Assembly: GCF_902712915.1 (NCBI RefSeq)
Contig: NZ_CACTIA010000005.1
Location: forward strand, 186,001-250,000
Source: Acidiphilium sp. C61
Lineage (GTDB): Bacteria > Pseudomonadota > Alphaproteobacteria > Acetobacterales > Acetobacteraceae
Length of the DNA: 64,000 nucleotides
Reading direction: 5' to 3'
The notes under the pieces were generated by a model that was not told the DNA's origin, did no database searches, and saw nothing but the letters and a program-made list of their open reading frames with translations. Shown in pieces: positions 1-11,221 of the stretch. Numbering within the stretch: position 1 is the stretch's first letter; each line of letters starts with the position of its first letter. Both the position numbers and the translations under genes were made by a program.

Positions 1-229
1 GACGTCCGCCGGTTTCCTTCGGCATGAACGACCATTTCATCCCCGTCGGGAAGCCCGCCCCCCCGCGCCCGCGCAAGCCGGAGGATTTGATTTCCTCGAT
101 GATCGCATCGCGCCCGCGGGCCAGAATATCCTTTGTGCCGTCCCAGTCGCCACGCGCGCGGGCGCCGGCAAGCTGCCAGTCATGCAAACCGTAGAGATTG
201 GTGTAGATCCGGTCGCGATCGCTCAGCAT
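1..229 (-). CDS. nuoF: NADH-quinone oxidoreductase subunit F, 5' part only (cut by window edge)
   Basis: Only the first ~76 codons lie in the window. The minus strand from the ATG at 229 reads [14 protein letters not shown] and later [15 protein letters not shown], the Gly-rich start of the FMN/NADH-binding region of NuoF. This is the complex I subunit that takes electrons from NADH at the cytoplasmic arm. The ATG lies one base after the nuoE stop, so the two are translationally coupled in the nuoABCDEF order. The rest of the gene, including the N3 iron-sulfur cluster ligands, lies beyond base 1. Confidence 0.93.
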   Translation of the reverse strand, partial: MLSDRDRIYTNLYGLHDWQLAGARARGDWDGTKDILARGRDAIIEEIKSSGLRGRGGAGFPTGMKWSFMPKETGGR

Positions 230-230
230 G

Positions 231-842
231 TCATTCCGCTCCGCTCTCTTGCTTGCCGCCCCCCACGTTGAACAGTGTGGTCGGGCCTCCCTCGGGGGCC
301 GAGTTCTGCCGGCCGATCATCGAGCCGCGCGGCGGCACGTCCCCGGCGCGCAGTCGGGCGAGCAGATCCTCGGTGCGCGGACCATCAAGATCCTCGTAGA
401 CATCGTCATTCACCTGCACGACCGGCGCGTTGACGCAGCAGCCAAGGCATTCGACCTCCTCGATGCTGAACATCTCGCCATCCGCTTCGGCAGCCTTGCG
501 ACAGGAAGCCATCACCTCATCCGACCCACGCAGCCAGCATGGCGTCGTGGTGCAAACCTGAAGGTGATACCTGCCCACCGACTTGGTATGAAACATCGTG
601 TAGAATGTCGCGACTTCGTAGACGCGCATCGATGGCATCGACAGCCGTCTGGCGATCACATCCATGGCCGTCCGCGGCACCCAGGCATGCCCCGTCTGCC
701 GCGCCATCTGCCGCTGGGCAAGGTCAAGCAGCGGCATGACCGCGCTTGCCTGTTTTCCCTCCGGATATTTGGCGATGATCGAGGGGATCAGCGCCTCGCT
801 CGTTTCATCGAAGCTGAAAGCGGGTTCGGCCATGTCGTTCAT
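231..842 (-). CDS. nuoE: NADH-quinone oxidoreductase subunit E (24 kDa, [2Fe-2S])
   Basis: This 203-residue protein has the thioredoxin-like 24 kDa fold signature of complex I. A first cysteine pair, CTTTPC, is followed by a second pair in [10 protein letters not shown], together giving the four ligands of the N1a [2Fe-2S] cluster. It partners NuoF in the NADH-oxidising module. It starts three bases after the nuoD stop and ends one base before nuoF, so it belongs to the nuo operon. The C-terminus (after residue ~160) carries an ordinary alphaproteobacterial extension rich in Gly, Pro and Arg. Confidence 0.95.
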   Translation of the reverse strand: MNDMAEPAFSFDETSEALIPSIIAKYPEGKQASAVMPLLDLAQRQMARQTGHAWVPRTAMDVIARRLSMPSMRVYEVATFYTMFHTKSVGRYHLQVCTTTPCWLRGSDEVMASCRKAAEADGEMFSIEEVECLGCCVNAPVVQVNDDVYEDLDGPRTEDLLARLRAGDVPPRGSMIGRQNSAPEGGPTTLFNVGGGKQESGAE

Positions 843-845
843 CTT

Positions 846-2066
846 TCAGCGATCCACTTCACCGAACACGATATCGATCGAGCCGAGCACGGCGATGGCA
901 TCGGCTAGAAGATGGCCCTTCGACATCAGGTTCATAGCCTGGAGATGCGAGAAGCCGGTCGCGCGGATCTTGCAGCGATAGGGCCGGTTGCTGCCGTCGG
1001 CGACGAGGTACACCCCAAACTCGCCCTTCGGCGCCTCAACCGCGGTGTAGGTTGTGCCGGCGGGCACATGATACCCCTCGGTGTAGAGCTTGAAGTGATG
1101 GATCAGCGCTTCCATCGAGCGTTTCATCTCGGCGCGTTTCGGCGGTGTGATCTTGTGATCCTGCACCTTGATCGGGCCCTCCGGCATCGCCTTGAGCGCC
1201 TGGCGGATAATTTTCAGGCTCTCCACCATCTCGCGGATCCGCACGAGGTAGCGATCGAATGAATCGCCATGCCGCCCAACCGGAATGTCGAAATCAACCT
1301 CGTCATACTTGTCATAAGGCTGCGCCCGCCGCAGATCCCAAGCGACACCCGAGGCGCGCAGATTGGGGCCGGAGAACCCCATCGCCAATGCGTCTTCGGC
1401 CGAGATCACCCCGATATCGACAAGGCGCTGGCGGAAAATCCGGTTGTCATTCAGCAGGTTCTGCAGATCGTCGAGGAATTTCGGGAACCGCTCGCTCCAT
1501 TCCCAGATCTGATCGGCCAGACCCGCAGGCATATCCTTCGAAACCCCGCCGGGGCGGAAATAATTCGCGTGGAAGCGCGCGCCCGACACAGCCTCGTGGA
1601 AGGTCAGCAGCTTCTCCCGCTCTTCATACCCCCAAAGGCTCGGAGATTGTGCGCCGATATCCAGCGCCAGATGAACAGCATTCAGCAAATGATTGAGGAT
1701 GCGGGTAATTTCGGCAAACAGAACGCGGATCCACTGCGCCCGTTCAGGCGCTGTCACGCCGAGCAGCCGCTCGGTCGCCAGGGCGAAGGCATGCTCGCAG
1801 CACATCGGGCTGACGTAATCGAGCCGGTCGAAATACGGCACCGCCTGAAGATAGGATTTGTACTCGATCAGCTTCTCGGTCCCGCGGTGCAGCAGGCCAA
1901 TATGCGGATCGGCGCGCGTCACCGTCTCGCCTTCAAGCTCCATGATCAGGCGCAGCACGCCGTGTGTCGCCGGATGCTGGGGGCCGACATTGACCGTATG
2001 ACGGTCGTTGATGTCGATCACGCGGCGCTCGGTCTCCTGCGCGCCATTCTGCATCGCACTGCTCAT
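846..2066 (-). CDS. nuoD: NADH-quinone oxidoreductase subunit D (49 kDa)
   Basis: At 406 residues it has the family length. It contains [14 protein letters not shown] near the N-terminus and [11 protein letters not shown], the hallmark quinone-pocket segments of the 49 kDa subunit, and ends with DIVFGEVDR, as nearly all NuoD proteins do. NuoD forms the quinone-binding site with NuoB and is related to the large subunit of [NiFe] hydrogenases. Its ATG overlaps the nuoC stop by four bases, which indicates translational coupling. NuoC and NuoD are separate here, not fused as in E. coli. Confidence 0.97.
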   Translation of the reverse strand: MSSAMQNGAQETERRVIDINDRHTVNVGPQHPATHGVLRLIMELEGETVTRADPHIGLLHRGTEKLIEYKSYLQAVPYFDRLDYVSPMCCEHAFALATERLLGVTAPERAQWIRVLFAEITRILNHLLNAVHLALDIGAQSPSLWGYEEREKLLTFHEAVSGARFHANYFRPGGVSKDMPAGLADQIWEWSERFPKFLDDLQNLLNDNRIFRQRLVDIGVISAEDALAMGFSGPNLRASGVAWDLRRAQPYDKYDEVDFDIPVGRHGDSFDRYLVRIREMVESLKIIRQALKAMPEGPIKVQDHKITPPKRAEMKRSMEALIHHFKLYTEGYHVPAGTTYTAVEAPKGEFGVYLVADGSNRPYRCKIRATGFSHLQAMNLMSKGHLLADAIAVLGSIDIVFGEVDR

Positions 2067-2704
2067 GTGCCTGCCCCCCCGCGAGTCGCCTTCTCATCGC
2101 CGGGAAGCGTGTTCATCGCTTCCCACGGCGACAGGAAATCGAAATTCCGGAATTCCTGCGTCAGCGCGACCTTGTCATACACCACCCGCTTCTGTTCCTC
2201 GTCGTAGCGGAGTTCGACATGGCCGGTGAGCGGGAAGTCCTTGCGCATCGGGTGCCCCTCGAACCCGTTATCGGTCAGGATCCGCCGATGATCCACAAGC
2301 CCGTCGAAGCTCACGCCGAACAAATCGAAGACCTCGCGCTCCCACCACGTCACGCCAGGCCAGATCTCGCTGACGCTCGGCACCGGCGTTGTTTCATTGG
2401 TGGTCACGATCACGCGCAGCCGGTCATTCCGGCTAACCGACAGAAGATTGTAGACGACATCGAACCGCTCGGCCCGCTCAGGCCAATCGACACCGCACAC
2501 GTCCATGCATTGTTCGAAGGCGAAGTGCGGATCGTCACGGAGCGCGCGCATGACTGAGGCAAGCGACTCGCGCACCACCGAAATGATGCGTTCATCACGC
2601 TCCAGCGTGACATGCGTTACGCCGGTGATCCCGCGAAGCCGGTCGCCGAAAATATCCTCTAGCGCCTCCGGAGCCGGCGCCTCGGTCTGGTTCTCTTCAC
2701 TCAC
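2063..2704 (-). CDS. nuoC: NADH-quinone oxidoreductase subunit C (30 kDa)
   Basis: The 30 kDa subunit of the peripheral arm. The signature [17 protein letters not shown]... followed by [12 protein letters not shown] is present, as is the C-terminal [11 protein letters not shown] place the start at the GTG at 2704 (VSEENQTE), giving 213 residues and an 8-base overlap with the end of nuoB. The frame is open up to 2866, but that extension is out-of-frame translation of nuoB (Arg/Cys-rich, no similarity to NuoC). A GTG start and short overlap fit the tight operon. Confidence 0.93.
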   Translation of the reverse strand: MSEENQTEAPAPEALEDIFGDRLRGITGVTHVTLERDERIISVVRESLASVMRALRDDPHFAFEQCMDVCGVDWPERAERFDVVYNLLSVSRNDRLRVIVTTNETTPVPSVSEIWPGVTWWEREVFDLFGVSFDGLVDHRRILTDNGFEGHPMRKDFPLTGHVELRYDEEQKRVVYDKVALTQEFRNFDFLSPWEAMNTLPGDEKATRGGAGT

Positions 2705-3257
2705 GGAAAATCGTCCCCGTCCGGCGAATTTTCTTCTGCAACTGGGTGATCCCGTACACCAGCGCCTCTGCCGTGGGCGGGCAGCCCGGCACGTAGATAT
2801 CCACCGGGACAATCCGGTCGCAGCCACGCACGACCGAATAGGAATAATGATAATAGCCGCCGCCATTGGCGCAGCTGCCCATCGAGATCACCCAGCGCGG
2901 CTCGGGCATCTGGTCGTAGACCTTGCGCAGGGCCGGCGCCATCTTGTTGGTCAGTGTCCCGGCGACGATCATCACATCGCTCTGGCGCGGGGAATTGCGC
3001 GGGATGATGCCAAAACGGTCGAGATCCCAGCGCGGCATGTAAGCGTGGATCATCTCGACGGCGCAGCAGGCGAGGCCGAAGGTCATCGGCCACAAGCTGC
3101 CGGTTCGGGCCCAGTTCACCAGCCGATCGAGATTGGCCACGACAAATCCCTTGCCGGCGATTTCACCCGTGATGCTGCGGACCACCGCATCCTGATCGGC
3201 TCCAGGATCCAGGTGCTCACGATTCCAGGCAATGTCGGGTTGTTGCACGGCGTTCAT
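2697..3257 (-). CDS. nuoB: NADH-quinone oxidoreductase subunit B (PSST, N2 cluster)
   Basis: This subunit holds the terminal [4Fe-4S] cluster N2. The tandem cysteines in [10 protein letters not shown], then [10 protein letters not shown] and [11 protein letters not shown], are the four ligands. I choose the ATG at 3257 ([12 protein letters not shown]), giving 186 residues, the usual size. An upstream in-frame ATG at 3368 would add 37 residues ([11 protein letters not shown]...) and would overlap nuoA by 35 bases; that extension looks non-conserved. It is downstream of nuoA and overlaps nuoC. Confidence 0.94.
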   Translation of the reverse strand: MNAVQQPDIAWNREHLDPGADQDAVVRSITGEIAGKGFVVANLDRLVNWARTGSLWPMTFGLACCAVEMIHAYMPRWDLDRFGIIPRNSPRQSDVMIVAGTLTNKMAPALRKVYDQMPEPRWVISMGSCANGGGYYHYSYSVVRGCDRIVPVDIYVPGCPPTAEALVYGITQLQKKIRRTGTIFRE

Positions 3258-3333
3258 GTCATGCCTTCCGCTTGGGCCAATTGCGGCCGGTTTATCACTC
3301 GTCTCATCCGGGTCAGGCACAGGCAGGGCAAGA

Positions 3334-3699
3334 CTATTCCCAGTCAAGCGCTCCCTTGCGCCATTCATAGATAAACCCGATCGCCAGAATTGCCAGAAAC
3401 CCCATCATCGACCAGAACCCCAGCGCGCCGATCCGCGACAGGCTCACAGCCCAGGGAAACAGGAACGCGATCTCGACGTCGAAGATGATGAAGAGAATTG
3501 CCACGAGGTAATACCGGACATCGAACTTGCGACGCGCATCGCTGAATGGAGCGAAGCCACATTCATACGCGGACAGCTTTTCGCCGTAGGGATTCTGTCT
3601 CGCAACAAGAAGCGAGCCGACAACGAAAGCGCCGCCAAGAAGACCTGCAATGCCGAGAAAAACCAGTATGGGGAAGTAGACCGACAGATCCGCATGCAT
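3334..3699 (-). CDS. nuoA: NADH-quinone oxidoreductase subunit A (membrane)
   Basis: A 121-residue membrane subunit with three predicted hydrophobic helices (about residues 6-28, 62-82 and 90-110). It has the family motif [32 protein letters not shown], whose Cys-containing loop lies near the quinone channel. I prefer the ATG at 3699 ([10 protein letters not shown]) to the more upstream ATG at 3729: an AGGGG ribosome-binding site lies nine bases before it and the length is then canonical. It is the first gene of the nuo operon, so the operon promoter should lie in 3700-3863, between it and tRNA-Asp. Confidence 0.93.
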   Translation of the reverse strand: MHADLSVYFPILVFLGIAGLLGGAFVVGSLLVARQNPYGEKLSAYECGFAPFSDARRKFDVRYYLVAILFIIFDVEIAFLFPWAVSLSRIGALGFWSMMGFLAILAIGFIYEWRKGALDWE

Positions 3700-3863
3700 C
3701 GCGATTGTCCCCTGCATATCCAGTATCAATGGTCAGGTTGCGGTGAACCGCAAGCCAGACCGTCGCAGGCAAGACACGCCAGAGCAACCCGAATATCTCA
3801 GGCTGTTACAGGGCATGTCCTCCTTATTTATTGTCTATCCACGTTGCCTGAAGAAAGGCAAAG

Positions 3864-3940
<77 letters not shown>

Positions 3941-4274
3941 GTTGTGAGACGTTCCGTATAGCGACGGCCGATGCGCGTCAAGCTCTGGTCGCGAGGTTGT
4001 CCCGTGCGCAATCGGGGGACAAACCACTCTCGGGTCATGTCACCACCACCAGATCCCACGGCAAAGGCACAAACCTCCAGCCAAATCCGGCAAACATGGC
4101 CCAGCACGGGGCTCCACCCCTTTTCGAGAGTGCGACGACACGGCGTTTTCCTGTTTTCGGAGCCATTTACGCGACACTGCTATGCGCTGAGATGAAAGAC
4201 GCCAGCTGCATAGAACCCGAATCGTATCGATTCGCTCAGGTTGTGCCGCAAAAGGGAAAGGGGACAGTTATGAA
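3941..4274. other. Intergenic region between two tRNA genes, no gene seen
   Basis: No reading frame here has convincing codon use or a recognisable product. The one structured element I see is a perfect inverted repeat at 4218-4234 (CGAATCG, spacer TAT, CGATTCG). The promoter for tRNA-Asp should be in the left part, but I cannot point to clear -35/-10 boxes. Confidence 0.6.
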
Positions 4275-4346
4275 TGGGCGGTGACGGGATCGAACCGCCG
4301 ACCCTCTCGGTGTAAACGAGACGCTCTACCTCTGAGCTAACCGCCC
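4275..4346 (-). tRNA. tRNA-Val (anticodon TAC)
   Basis: Read on the minus strand, acceptor stem GGGCGGT pairs with ACCGCCC. The D-arm GCTCAGAGGTAGAGC, anticodon loop GTTTACA with anticodon TAC, and T-arm GGTTCGATCCC are all present. The discriminator is A and CCA is not encoded, unlike the neighbouring tRNA-Asp. Confidence 0.96.
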
Positions 4347-4355
4347 GGAGCGGCG

Positions 4356-4377
4356 CCCTGCCAGTCAGCTGGCAGGG
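4356..4377 (-). terminator. Hairpin downstream of the HU gene
   Basis: A perfect 9-bp stem, CCCTGCCAG/CTGGCAGGG, with a four-base loop lies between the HU stop (4425) and tRNA-Val. There is no good U-tract on the minus strand, so it may be an RNA-stability or processing hairpin instead of a classical terminator. Confidence 0.45.
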
Positions 4378-4424
4378 GCTTTGCAATCAATACAGGCCGA
4401 CTTGGGGATCGACCAGTTTCAGTG

Positions 4425-4697
4425 TCAGTTCACGGCATCCTTCAGAGTCTTGCCCGGCTTGAACTTGACCGAGGTCGACGCCGCGATCTGGATTTCTTCC
4501 CCAGTGCGCGGATTGCGACCTGTCGCCGCCTTCCGTTCAGCCGTGCCGAACGTGCCGAAACCGACCAGGCGGACTTCTTCCTTGCGCTTCAGCGCATCCT
4601 CAATGGCAGCAAACACCGCATCCACCACTTCGGTGGCCTTGGCTTTCGTAAGGTCGGTCTTCTCCGCAACGTCTGCGACGAGGTCCATTTTGTTCAC
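4425..4697 (-). CDS. hup: DNA-binding protein HU
   Basis: This 90-residue histone-like protein reads MNKMDLVADVAEKTDLTKAK at the start and has the beta-arm region FGTFGTAERKAATGRNPRTGEEI, which inserts Pro-tipped arms into the DNA minor groove (RNPRTGE motif). HU dimers compact the chromosome and bend DNA in replication, recombination and transcription. It follows lon on the same strand, the hup-lon arrangement found in many proteobacteria, with a separate ~150-base upstream region, so it probably has its own promoter. HU is more likely than IHF given the N-terminus and the absence of the IHF-specific arm residues. Confidence 0.95.
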   Translation of the reverse strand: MNKMDLVADVAEKTDLTKAKATEVVDAVFAAIEDALKRKEEVRLVGFGTFGTAERKAATGRNPRTGEEIQIAASTSVKFKPGKTLKDAVN

Positions 4698-4790
4698 GGG
4701 TCAGTCTCCCAGTTGGTTTAAACGGAAGTGGCGGTCAAAAAACGAATCGGCTTCCGGCCACGCATTCCGCCGAACGCCGCACACTAAAGG

Positions 4791-4832
4791 GGCCGGTTTC
4801 CCTGCGTCAACGAAGACGAATGGAAACCGGCC
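4791..4832 (-). terminator. Perfect inverted repeat after lon, possible terminator
   Basis: Arms of 11 bases (GGCCGGTTTCC at 4791-4801 and GGAAACCGGCC at 4822-4832) flank a 20-base loop, 20 bases downstream of the lon stop. The transcript would form a strong G+C-rich stem, but the following bases (CCTTTAG) are only weakly U-rich. It also lies upstream of hup, so an operator or attenuator role is an alternative. Confidence 0.5.
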
Positions 4833-4851
4833 GCAAAAAACACGCGATAGG

Positions 4852-7293
4852 CTAGTGAGGCAGGACTGCACCAGTGGTTGCACCGGGTTGAGCCGGCGCA
4901 ACCGGCTCAACCGGTTCCGCCCACTCGATCGGCTCAGGTTTGCGCACCAGCGCCTGGGCGATGACCTCGTCAACATGCGAAACCGCGATGATCTTCAGCG
5001 ATTTCTTCACGTTTTCAGGGATATCCGCGAGATCCTTCTGATTGTCCTTGGGGATCAGCACCGTGGTGATGCCGGCCCTGAGAGCAGCCAGCAGCTTCTC
5101 CTTCAGCCCTCCGATCGGCAGAACCCGTCCGCGTAACGTGATCTCGCCGGTCATGGCGATGTCCTTGCGCACAGGGATGCCGGTAAGCACTGAAACGATC
5201 GAAGTCGCCATCGCGATACCCGCCGAAGGGCCATCCTTTGGCGTCGCGCCTTCGGGAACATGGACGTGAATGTCACGTTTCTCGAAGATCGGCGGTTTGA
5301 TTCCAAAGCTGATGGCCCGCGAACGAATGTAGGAGATCGCCGCAGACACGCTCTCCTGCATCACATCGCCAAGTTTGCCGGTCTGCTTGACGTTTCCCTT
5401 GCCCGGCAGCAGCACGCTTTCGATCGTCAAAATCTCGCCGCCGACTTCGGTCCACGCCAGACCGGTGACCACACCGACCATATCTTCGGCCTCGGTCTCG
5501 CCATAATGGAACCGCGGGACGCCGGCGAATTTTTCGAGATTCTTCCGGGTAACCGCAACCTTCGTCACTTTCTTTGTAACGATGTCCTTCACCGCCTTGC
5601 GGGCGAGATTGGCTATCTCGCGCTCGAGGTTACGAACCCCGGCCTCACGGGTGTAGGTGCGGATAAGTTCGCGGATCGCATCGTCCGAAACGCTCCACTC
5701 GCCGGCCTTGAGACCATGTGCTTCGGCCTGTTTCCCGATCAGGTGCCGCTTCGAGATCTCAACCTTCTCGTCCTCGGTATATCCGGGGATACGGATGATC
5801 TCCATACGGTCGAGCAACGGCTGCGGCATCCGCAGCGAGTTCGCGGTGGTCACGAACATCACGTCCGAAAGATCGTAATCGACCTCAAGATAATGGTCGT
5901 TGAAGGACGCGTTCTGTTCCGGATCAAGCACTTCGAGCAGGGCCGAGGTCGGGTCGCCACGCCAGTCAGCACCGAGCTTGTCGATCTCGTCGAGCAGGAA
6001 TAGCGGGTTCGACGTCTTCGCTTTCTTCATCCCCTGGATGACCTTGCCCGGCATCGAGCCGATATAGGTCCGGCGATGGCCGCGGATTTCCGCCTCGTCC
6101 CGCATGCCGCCGAGCGACATCCTGACAAAGTTGCGTCCCGTTGCCTTGGCGATCGACTTGCCGAGCGACGTCTTGCCAACGCCGGGCGGCCCTACAAGGC
6201 AGAGAATCGGCCCCCGGAGTTTCGGGCTGCGCGACTGCACCGCCAGGTATTCCAGAATCCGCTCCTTGACCTTGTCGAGGCCATAATGATCGGCATCGAG
6301 GATGCGTTCTGCCTCGATCACGTCGTTCTTGATCTTGGCGCGCTTCTTCCAGGGAATGCCCAGCAGCCAGTCGAGATAATTGCGTACCACCGTCGCTTCG
6401 GCGCTCATCGGGCTCATGGTCCGCAGCTTCTTCAGCTCGGCCATCGCCTTGTCGCGCGCTTCCTTCGAGAGCTTGGTGGTCCGGATCTTTTCCTCGAGTT
6501 CGGCGGTCTCGTCCTTGCCTTCGTCGCCCTCGCCAAGCTCCTTCTGGATCGCCTTGAGCTGCTCGTTGAGATAATACTCCCGCTGCGTCTTCTCCATCTG
6601 CCGCTTCACGCGGTTGCGAATCCGCTTCTCCACCTGGAGTACGCCGATTTCGGATTCCATGTGAGCGAACACACGCTCCAGCCGTTCCGCCACGGAGCCG
6701 GTCTCAAGCAATTCCTGCTTGTCGGCGATTTTCAGCCCGAGATGGCTTGCAATCGTATCGGCGAGTTTCGACGGATCGTCGATCTGGTTAATGGAAACAA
6801 GGACTTCCGGCGCAATCTTCTTGTTCAGCTTGATATATTGCTCGAACTGAGAGACCACCCCGCGGGCCAGACCCTCGAGTTCCTTGCCGCCGATGACGAC
6901 TTCATCGAGCGGCTCTGCGGTAACTTCGAAATGGCTGTCCACCTCGTGGAACTTGGTAATCCGGGCCCGGCGCACGCCTTCCACGAGCACCTTGACGGTG
7001 CCATCCGGAAGCCTCAGCAATTGCAGCACCGTCGAGATCGTCCCGACTTCGTAAATGTCACCTGGAGCCGGGTCATCCTGCTGGGCGTTCTTTTGTGCCA
7101 CCAGCAGAATCTGTTTGTCTTCCTTCATCACCCCTTCGAGTGCGCGAACCGATTTTTCGCGGCCTACGAAGAGCGGCACGATCATGTGCGGAAACACGAC
7201 GATGTCCCGCAGGGGAAGCACGGCCAGCCGCTCACCTTCGAGCGGCGCCTTCACAAGGGCGGCTTTGGTCTTTTTGGGATCGGTCTCTGACAT
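4852..7293 (-). CDS. lon: ATP-dependent endopeptidase Lon
   Basis: An 813-residue Lon (LonA type): N-terminal substrate-recognition domain (residues ~20-210), coiled coil (~210-290), AAA+ domain with Walker A GPPGVGKT at 368-375, and the C-terminal protease domain with the Ser-Lys dyad in PKDGPSAG (Ser690) and GGLKEKL (Lys733). Lon degrades misfolded proteins and regulators. I start at the ATG at 7293 (MSETDPKK), preceded by GAAAGG. The frame extends to 7401, but that part is Arg/Pro-rich and unlike the family. It sits between clpX and hup, the usual tig-clpP-clpX-lon-hup order. The C-terminal ~25 residues (Pro/Ala/Glu-rich) are variable. Confidence 0.97.
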   Translation of the reverse strand: MSETDPKKTKAALVKAPLEGERLAVLPLRDIVVFPHMIVPLFVGREKSVRALEGVMKEDKQILLVAQKNAQQDDPAPGDIYEVGTISTVLQLLRLPDGTVKVLVEGVRRARITKFHEVDSHFEVTAEPLDEVVIGGKELEGLARGVVSQFEQYIKLNKKIAPEVLVSINQIDDPSKLADTIASHLGLKIADKQELLETGSVAERLERVFAHMESEIGVLQVEKRIRNRVKRQMEKTQREYYLNEQLKAIQKELGEGDEGKDETAELEEKIRTTKLSKEARDKAMAELKKLRTMSPMSAEATVVRNYLDWLLGIPWKKRAKIKNDVIEAERILDADHYGLDKVKERILEYLAVQSRSPKLRGPILCLVGPPGVGKTSLGKSIAKATGRNFVRMSLGGMRDEAEIRGHRRTYIGSMPGKVIQGMKKAKTSNPLFLLDEIDKLGADWRGDPTSALLEVLDPEQNASFNDHYLEVDYDLSDVMFVTTANSLRMPQPLLDRMEIIRIPGYTEDEKVEISKRHLIGKQAEAHGLKAGEWSVSDDAIRELIRTYTREAGVRNLEREIANLARKAVKDIVTKKVTKVAVTRKNLEKFAGVPRFHYGETEAEDMVGVVTGLAWTEVGGEILTIESVLLPGKGNVKQTGKLGDVMQESVSAAISYIRSRAISFGIKPPIFEKRDIHVHVPEGATPKDGPSAGIAMATSIVSVLTGIPVRKDIAMTGEITLRGRVLPIGGLKEKLLAALRAGITTVLIPKDNQKDLADIPENVKKSLKIIAVSHVDEVIAQALVRKPEPIEWAEPVEPVAPAQPGATTGAVLPH

Positions 7294-7454
7294 CAGACTA
7301 CCTTTCGATAAGCGGCGCGCTCTGCCCTGAATCGGCACAGTGCGCGGTGCCGGGCGATCCGGCCACAGGAGAGATATTGTGCCACATCGAGACAGCCGCA
7401 ATGCCCCGGCACATTGCGGGTCTCACAAGAGCCGAACCCAACGGATCGGCCCGC

Positions 7455-8711
<1,257 letters not shown>

Positions 8712-8843
8712 CTATGCTCCAGCAGCGCCGGCAAGAAGACCGGCGCATCGATCAAGGGACTGAGACTAGACCTCAAGTCCCGCCGGCACAAGCATTGCGA
8801 CGCCGCGCCACCGCGGACGGCTGCCGGGCGGCGCGGCGATGCT

Positions 8844-9479
8844 TTATTTCGTATCCTTCGCCGGCTGCTTCGTCACAACCTCATCGATCAGGCCGAACGT
8901 CTTTGCCTCGTCGGCCGACATGAACCTGTCGCGTTCCAGCGCCTGCTCGATCGCTTCGAGCGTCTGCCCGGTATGAGTGACATAGATATCGTTGAGACGG
9001 CGGCGCAGGGTAAGTATCTCGCGTGCCTGGATCTCGATATCGGCGGCCTGGCCCTGCGCACCGCCCGAGGGCTGATGCACCATGACCCGCGAATTCGGCA
9101 GCGCGAAGCGCTTGCCCTTTTCGCCCGCCGCCAGAAGCAGACTGCCCATCGAAGCTGCCTGCCCGATGCACACCGTCGAGACGGGCGACTTGATATATTG
9201 CATCGTATCGTAGATCGCGAGGCCGGCCGAAACAACGCCGCCCGGGCTATTGATATAGAAGGAAATTTCCTTTGACGGGTTCTCGCTCTCCAGGAACAGC
9301 AACTGTGCTGCGATCAGCGAGCCGACCTGGTCATAGACCGGGCCGGTGAGAAAGATGATCCGCTCCTTCAGCAGTCGCGAATAGATATCGTAAGCGCGCT
9401 CGCCTCTGGCGGTCTGCTCGACCACCATGGGCACAAGGCTGTTCATGTAGATCTCGGTGGGGTCGCGATCCATCGGCAT
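8844..9479 (-). CDS. clpP: ATP-dependent Clp protease proteolytic subunit ClpP
   Basis: A serine peptidase of ~211 residues that forms the tetradecameric chamber of ClpXP. The catalytic Ser lies in [11 protein letters not shown], the His in [11 protein letters not shown], and the Asp lies further on. The start is either the ATG at 9479 (MPMDRDP) or that at 9473 (MDRDP): GGAGA lies about 5 bases before the first and 10 before the second. The in-frame ATG at 9506 would add nine residues with no support. Upstream is tig and downstream clpX, the standard order. An imperfect inverted repeat at 9534-9571 separates it from tig. Confidence 0.95.
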   Translation of the reverse strand: MPMDRDPTEIYMNSLVPMVVEQTARGERAYDIYSRLLKERIIFLTGPVYDQVGSLIAAQLLFLESENPSKEISFYINSPGGVVSAGLAIYDTMQYIKSPVSTVCIGQAASMGSLLLAAGEKGKRFALPNSRVMVHQPSGGAQGQAADIEIQAREILTLRRRLNDIYVTHTGQTLEAIEQALERDRFMSADEAKTFGLIDEVVTKQPAKDTK

Positions 9480-9631
9480 CTGTCTCCAAGTCGGGGCCGG
9501 ACGCACCGCACCCGCATGAAATCGTGTCCTGCCGGGAGCGACGGCCGCCGAATCACGGCCGGCGTCGCCCCCTCAGCCTTTTAAGATGAGCCGGGAACAG
9601 GGTTACGTCCACCCCCGGGGAGAAAAGAAGC

Positions 9632-10954
9632 TCAGTCGTCGGAGTCGGCGAACAATGCCTCGACGGTAACCTCTTCATCCGCGACCGTGGCAAGCTCGAG
9701 TGCGTAGTCCACCACCTTGTCCTCGAAGATCGGGCCGCGCAGGCGGTCGAGTGCTCCGGGGTTCTTCTGGTAGAACTCCATGATCATCTTTTCCTGGCCG
9801 GGGAAGCGCTGCATTTCGGCCATCATCGCGCGGCGCATGTCCTGCTCGGTGATCTGCACGTTGTTGGTGCGGCCGATCTCGGCAACCAGCAGGCCGAGAC
9901 GCACGCGGCGTTCCGCAATCGCGCGATAATCAGCGCGGAGTGTCTCTTCGTCCTTCGCCGCGTCTTCCTCATCAAGACGACCGGCCTGCTTCTCTGCCTC
10001 GACCTGGCGCCAGATCTCGGCAAACTCGGCATCGACCAGGGAGGCCGGCGCCGGGAAATCGGCCTGCTCAGCCAGCTTGTCGAGCAGCGCGCGCTTGACC
10101 TTCAGCCGCGAGGCGCCGGCGCGGGACTGTTCCAGCCGGTCGGCGAAGAACTTGCGGAACTCGGCGAGATTCTCGAAGCCGTTGGTCTCGGCGAACGCGT
10201 CGTCGATCACCGGCGCCACGCGGCGCTTCAGCGCCTTGGCGGTAATATCGAACGTCGCTTCCTTCCCGGCGAGTTCAGCGGCGTGGTACTGCTCGGGGAA
10301 GGTCACGGTGATGACCCTGGTCTCGCCGACCTTCATGCCTTCCATCTGCTCGGCAAAGCCGGGGATGAAGCCCGAGCCGCCCAGTTCGATATCGGTGTCG
10401 GTGCCGGCGCCGCCATCGAAGGGCACGCCGTCGCGCTTGCCGAGGAAGTCGACCATGAGAATGTCGCCGGTCGCGGCCGGCCGGTCTTCAGTGACCACCT
10501 CGGCCTCGGCACGCTGTTCGGAGAAACGGGCAATCGCCTCGTCGATCTCGGCCTCGGTCACCGGCGCCTTCGGCCGGGTCAGGCTGATCGCCTTCAGATC
10601 GGGGATCGTCACCTCGGGCAGCACTTCGAGCTCGACAGTGAATTCGAGGTCGGAACCGGGATCGGCGCGAACCACCTCGACCTTCGGCTGCACCGCGGGG
10701 CGCAGGCTGCGGTCGTTGATCATCCGCTCGGTCGCTTCGTTCACCGAAGCTTCCATCACCTCGGCGGCCACCGCGTCGCCGAAGCGCTTGCGCACCATCG
10801 ACAGCGGCACCTTGCCCGGGCGGAAGCCCGGCATCTGCATCGTCTTCGACAGCTCGGCGAGGCGCTTCTCGCGCTTCTCGTCAAGATCGCTGCCCGGCAC
10901 GACGACGGTAAAGCCGCGCTTCAGCCCCTCGGTGAGGGTTTCGGTAACCTGCAT
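9632..10954 (-). CDS. tig: Trigger factor (ribosome-associated chaperone and prolyl isomerase)
   Basis: 440 residues. The N-terminal ribosome-binding domain carries the signature FRPGKVPLSMVRKRFG (usual GFRxGK). The PPIase (FKBP-like) domain spans about residues 150-245 (DFLGKRDGVPFDGG...), followed by the long C-terminal chaperone arms. It binds near L23 at the ribosomal exit tunnel and protects nascent chains. The true start is the ATG at 10954 (MQVTETLTEGLKR). The frame runs open to 11188 through the tRNA-Leu gene, which rules out that extension. The C-terminus ends in an acidic tail (LFADSDD), as in many alphaproteobacteria. Confidence 0.96.
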   Translation of the reverse strand: MQVTETLTEGLKRGFTVVVPGSDLDEKREKRLAELSKTMQMPGFRPGKVPLSMVRKRFGDAVAAEVMEASVNEATERMINDRSLRPAVQPKVEVVRADPGSDLEFTVELEVLPEVTIPDLKAISLTRPKAPVTEAEIDEAIARFSEQRAEAEVVTEDRPAATGDILMVDFLGKRDGVPFDGGAGTDTDIELGGSGFIPGFAEQMEGMKVGETRVITVTFPEQYHAAELAGKEATFDITAKALKRRVAPVIDDAFAETNGFENLAEFRKFFADRLEQSRAGASRLKVKRALLDKLAEQADFPAPASLVDAEFAEIWRQVEAEKQAGRLDEEDAAKDEETLRADYRAIAERRVRLGLLVAEIGRTNNVQITEQDMRRAMMAEMQRFPGQEKMIMEFYQKNPGALDRLRGPIFEDKVVDYALELATVADEEVTVEALFADSDD

Positions 10955-11021
10955 GTCCAAACCAATCCTTACGTTACGCCATTTCCCACGCGCCGTGCGG
11001 GCACGGCAGATCAACCCCGTC

Positions 11022-11103
11022 TGCGGGCGGAGGGACTTGAACCCCCACGGCTCGCGCCACCAGAACCTAAATCTGGCGTGTCTACCAGTTCCACCACGCC
11101 CGC
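11022..11103 (-). tRNA. tRNA-Leu (anticodon TAG)
   Basis: The minus strand gives acceptor stem GCGGGCG/CGCCCGC, a D-arm GTGGAACTGGTAGACACG typical of class II tRNAs, anticodon loop with TAG in CCAGATTTAGGTTCTGG, a short variable arm and T-loop GGTTCAAGTCC. The discriminator is A and CCA is not encoded. It lies just upstream of tig. Confidence 0.95.
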
Positions 11104-11221
11104 CCGAACCGGACCAAGCAGGCCATGCGCGTTCGATACCGCGTATGGCCGATCGGCGCGGACTAGCGCGCTTTGCCGTCCGCGACAAGCGAGAACGGCA
11201 AACTGCGTGCGCGTCCGCGGC

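Noticed and set aside
9534..9571. Imperfect inverted repeat between clpP and tig as a terminator
   Set aside because: Strong G+C arms but no U-tract on the minus strand; could be chance in G+C-rich DNA, so mentioned only under clpP.
11022..11103. tRNA-Leu as the ICE integration site
   Set aside because: No integrase or repeat is near it; the integrase lies 25 kb away, beside guaA.
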